Assembly (NCBI RefSeq): GCF_019649055.1
Contig: NW_026570241.1
Location: forward strand, 744,001-808,000
DNA length: 64,000 nt
Direction of reading: 5' to 3'
Source of the DNA: Paramacrobiotus metropolitanus
Taxonomy: Eukaryota; Tardigrada; Eutardigrada; Parachela; Macrobiotidae
Under the pieces are notes generated by a model, which worked only from the letters and a program-made list of their open reading frames with translations, searched no databases and was not told the origin of the DNA. Numbering within the stretch: position 1 is the first letter of the stretch; every line of letters starts with the position of its first letter. Made by a program: the position numbers and the translations under genes. Shown piece by piece: positions 61,209-64,000 of this stretch.

Positions 61209-63974
61209 ATGGAGTATAAGAAGACACTCGCTGATCAGAACCGAAATGCTCCTCCAGCTATTAAACCGTCAAACTACGGAGAAAATGTTCCGTTACAAAA
61301 GTTGCCGAGCGGCGGATTCTCCATGAAACCAACTGAAAGGTCACGGGACTTAACAGAAGCCCTGCAAAGAGATGTTAATGACAAGTCACCAGTTCGAACA
61401 GATGGAATGTCTTCGCAGATCGATCCGACGAAAACGAATAACGAGGTATCTGCAAAGGTAATTGACTGGATGGCCCAAAACGGATATGAGATGGTCACAT
61501 ATAAGAGATCACCAGATCAGCTGAAAGACAGCGAAGAAGATGAGCTAAAACAAGCTGACCAGATCACAGATGAGCTCATTGAGCATCTGCGTGATAAACC
61601 AGACGATGCGACGTTGCGTCAGACCATCTCGGAGGTGATCAAAGGTCACATGGAAGTTGCGAAGGGGCAACTAAATGAAGTCGAAAAGATCGTCAGCGAT
61701 GCTAAAGCTGCAAAGGAAAAGGGGTGTGAGGTGATAAAAAGCCTAAAAGATGGAAAGAAGAGACAATTTTACGATATCCGAACTGATGTTCCACATAGGA
61801 TCGATCACCTGAGTTCGATGCTGAAGAAAAACAGCACCTTAGCGAACGGGCAGGTGTCTTCTTCAGCAGTTGATATGGATCCGGGACCTGTATCACTAAT
61901 CCCAGTTAAATGTACTGTCCGTACGCTCAAAGTACAAAATGGATCGAAACACAACTTGCCGAAAAGGATCGAAGCGTACACACATGAGGTGAAAATCGGT
62001 GACATAAAGGTCTTGGCGATGTTGGACACCGGTGCGGAAACATCACTGATCAGCCGACCGTTTTGTGAAAAGAACGGACTTCATGTTCTACCGCTGCCAC
62101 CAGATCGACTGGTGAGGATTAATGGAATCAGCGGGACATCAGGCTTCAATGTGACGCACTTTTGCGTAGCACCAGTAACATTGCGGAAACGAACTAGTCA
62201 ACACTCCTTCTATGTACGACCGAAAACAGATGATGTACAAGTCCTATTGGGACATGATTTTCTGGCGACAAAGTTCGTTCTGATTGATAATCATGGGGAG
62301 GAGGAAGTTAAAGATGAACCGAAATCAGCTGTCAAAGTTCAAGCTGGAAAGGTCACCGGACTTGTAAAAGGAGCAGCTAAACCGGATCAAAAGGCTATCC
62401 CAGTACCAGAGGCACTGGGAACGCAGATGATGAACCGAAGAAGGGGAGGTTCACCTGCTCAGCTGTCGATAATTGAACAGATGGCAGCCATCCAAAAGGA
62501 GATCGCGACCCGATTGGGGAGATCATCAGTGAAACCGAAAGAACGGGCAAACGTCGTTCTCCCAGTACCAGAGGCACCGGGAACGACGAGAGATGATCAA
62601 AAGGGAACTGATAAAGATGTTATCCCAGTACCAGAGGCACTGGGAGCGACAGATGAAACTCCGTTAACGATGGAGCAGATAGCAGCCATACAAAAGGAAG
62701 CAGCTGCTGAAGCGAAACGAGCTCTTGTATCTGGAATGGAGTGGGCAAAGTCTATCCCAGTACCAGAGGCACTGGGAATAAAAGTTGCCAAAGTTTGGAA
62801 CGACAAGAAGTTCGAAAAGGAACTAGAAGCTCCGAAAAAGATGACGGAAGATGAACAGATACTCCTAAGTGACATACGAGATGGCGCAATCGAACAGTTG
62901 AAAGATCATCGAGTTGAAAAAGAACCGGAGATCATCTCGCCGACTGACTTCAAAGAGACACCGAGATATGGTGTTTGGAATGAACAAGACGATAATAGTA
63001 CCAAACCGTTCGCTTGCCTCTATAAGATGACACCGGAAGAACGTATTAGCAGTTGTCATCACGGTTATAATGAGAACCCGTGTCGAGTGCAACCTCAATG
63101 GAGATGCGAAAAATGCTGTCGAGATGCTCATCAGGATGATCAGTCTAACTGGCCAAAATGCAACGCAGCGATCGATGACATGAAGGAGCATGTCCAAAAA
63201 GAAGTTAAAAACATATGTCGGACGAACTCGATGTGGAATCAGCACATTGAGCGATATTACTGGCAGCGATATAAGGAATGGCTATCCTGCGTCCGAAACT
63301 TCATCATAACAAGAGGGAGATCGGTAATTCATTGGGAGAGCTCGATTTTGGACTTGGGAGAATCAGACTCGAAGGTCAAGCAGCTCCAGTCGAAACTCAA
63401 CCGAGAGATGGAGGAGGTATTTGACGAAGGAATGATGTGGGAAAATGCCAGAAAGGATCTCTTCTGGGACTTCCGCGTTAACCATTTATATAAGGGGGAA
63501 GGAACAACGATCGTTTTCCCAACCGGACTTGGCAAACCAGTATATGAGCTTTTCGAGAAGTTCTACAAGGCGCTGGAGAAGGGAGATGGAAAATCCTTTG
63601 AAAAGTATTGGAAAAAGTTGGAAGCAGAATTTCCTCCATTGCCAGATAAAGATATACTTGAACTGAAAGTATATCGAAAACGAAAAGAAGTTGGACCAGC
63701 TGGTTACCCACTCAAGAAGAAGGTGACCTTCGCACCAGCTCCAAATGGAGCTGAATACCCTCAACGAGGAGATGATAAATGGTGCATGTATGAGATGACT
63801 CCCAATTACGAACTCCTCACTGAAGATTTAAACGCAAATTGCGTCTTCATTGGAACTAAAAGACCTATCGGATATGAAGAAGTTGCAGATGAGGAGATGA
63901 TCGAAGCAGATGATGAAAGGTCACCAAGAGCTCATGAGATAGCACAGATGCTAACGAATCGAGATGAAATATGA
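61209..63974 (+). CDS. Pol N-terminal polyprotein with aspartic protease
   Basis: Frame open from 61185; first ATG 61209. Protease: MLDTGAETSLISRPFCEKNG with catalytic DTG, and VQVLLGHDFLATKFVLI with the (I/L)LGxDF helix. Before it a helical region (DELIEHLRDKPDDATLRQTI). After it four copies of a PVPEA motif, then a Cys/His cluster (SCHHGYNENPC, RCEKCC) and a charged region with no RT motifs. Ends at TGA 63972, so the RT must be in another frame beyond. Lies +1 to Gag. Confidence 0.7.
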   Translation: MEYKKTLADQNRNAPPAIKPSNYGENVPLQKLPSGGFSMKPTERSRDLTEALQRDVNDKSPVRTDGMSSQIDPTKTNNEVSAKVIDWMAQNGYEMVTYKRSPDQLKDSEEDELKQADQITDELIEHLRDKPDDATLRQTISEVIKGHMEVAKGQLNEVEKIVSDAKAAKEKGCEVIKSLKDGKKRQFYDIRTDVPHRIDHLSSMLKKNSTLANGQVSSSAVDMDPGPVSLIPVKCTVRTLKVQNGSKHNLPKRIEAYTHEVKIGDIKVLAMLDTGAETSLISRPFCEKNGLHVLPLPPDRLVRINGISGTSGFNVTHFCVAPVTLRKRTSQHSFYVRPKTDDVQVLLGHDFLATKFVLIDNHGEEEVKDEPKSAVKVQAGKVTGLVKGAAKPDQKAIPVPEALGTQMMNRRRGGSPAQLSIIEQMAAIQKEIATRLGRSSVKPKERANVVLPVPEAPGTTRDDQKGTDKDVIPVPEALGATDETPLTMEQIAAIQKEAAAEAKRALVSGMEWAKSIPVPEALGIKVAKVWNDKKFEKELEAPKKMTEDEQILLSDIRDGAIEQLKDHRVEKEPEIISPTDFKETPRYGVWNEQDDNSTKPFACLYKMTPEERISSCHHGYNENPCRVQPQWRCEKCCRDAHQDDQSNWPKCNAAIDDMKEHVQKEVKNICRTNSMWNQHIERYYWQRYKEWLSCVRNFIITRGRSVIHWESSILDLGESDSKVKQLQSKLNREMEEVFDEGMMWENARKDLFWDFRVNHLYKGEGTTIVFPTGLGKPVYELFEKFYKALEKGDGKSFEKYWKKLEAEFPPLPDKDILELKVYRKRKEVGPAGYPLKKKVTFAPAPNGAEYPQRGDDKWCMYEMTPNYELLTEDLNANCVFIGTKRPIGYEEVADEEMIEADDERSPRAHEIAQMLTNRDEI
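62393..62775 (+). repeat. four copies of a (I/L)PVPEA(L/P)G peptide repeat
   Basis: ATCCCAGTACCAGAGGCACT and close variants at about 62395, 62560, 62621 and 62754, all in frame, spaced about 165, 60 and 135 bases. Near-identical DNA shows recent or conserved duplication. Confidence 0.85.
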
Positions 63975-64000
63975 GAGAAGTTTAAAGAGGGGCTCGAAAA

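Larger units (their letters stand above)
55990..64000 (+). mobile_element. LTR retrotransposon, 5' part (continues past window)
   Basis: Order seen: LTR-like region with AATAAA, primer binding site, long leader, coiled-coil frame, Gag-like frames, aspartic protease in Pol. Reverse transcriptase, RNase H and integrase are not in the window, so the family (Ty3-like by the iMet primer site and Gag pattern, or BEL-like) is open. The left border is approximate. Confidence 0.7.

Overview
The window is nuclear DNA of an animal. The genes have short GT-AG introns (often 75-110 bases), there is a class IIa histone deacetylase, rhodopsin-family receptors, hAT-like and non-LTR transposon remnants, an LTR retrotransposon and a very large virus-like DNA transposon. 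An ecdysozoan invertebrate is plausible and a tardigrade is my guess, but nothing in the sequence fixes the species.

Region 1 (1-18.1 kb): the 3' half of a class IIa HDAC gene (8 exons, 1-2676), then an array of five diverged tandem units. Each unit carries a remnant or copy of the HDAC last exon, a conserved TATA-type promoter, and a two-exon gene for a small secreted protein. The intact protein has two copies of a C-x7-CxCC-x8-C module joined by a Pro/Thr linker. Copies 1 and 2 look intact; copies 3, 4 and 5 have each lost a different part. Between units 4 and 5 lie a rhodopsin-like receptor gene with a frameshift and an internally deleted copy of it.

Region 2 (18.1-28.6 kb): one intact rhodopsin-like receptor (19903-20952) among repeats: a 0.45 kb foldback, the decayed 3' end of an R2/RLE-type non-LTR retrotransposon, a 562 bp hAT-like MITE with an 8 bp target duplication, a tRNA-like Pol III unit, and long stretches where I see nothing.

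Region 3 (28629-55930): a 27,302 bp Polinton/Maverick (adintovirus-like) element with a perfect 6 bp target duplication (CAGCTA) and 3,137 bp terminal inverted repeats. It carries a retroviral-type integrase, protein-primed family B DNA polymerase, packaging ATPase, double-jelly-roll major capsid protein, penton-like minor capsid protein and a basic core protein. It also has an unusual cargo: ribonucleotide reductase small subunit, thymidylate-kinase-like protein, a two-BIR IAP-like protein and a second BIR-like protein, a tandem dsRNA-binding-domain protein, an eIF2-beta-like zinc-ribbon protein, and a poly-Gln nuclear-type protein. Each inverted repeat encodes a membrane protein with an LRR-cap-like head, mucin-like stalk and one membrane span. 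The two copies share the outside part, but because the inverted repeat ends inside the gene they have different cytoplasmic tails. No adenain-type protease was recognised. Several genes contain reading-frame changes.

Region 4 (about 56-64 kb): the 5' part of an LTR retrotransposon: probable 5' LTR with poly(A) signal, tRNA-iMet-type primer binding site, a long leader, a coiled-coil ORF with two in-frame stops, Gag, and a Pol N-terminal part with an aspartic protease. Reverse transcriptase and the 3' LTR would lie beyond the window.
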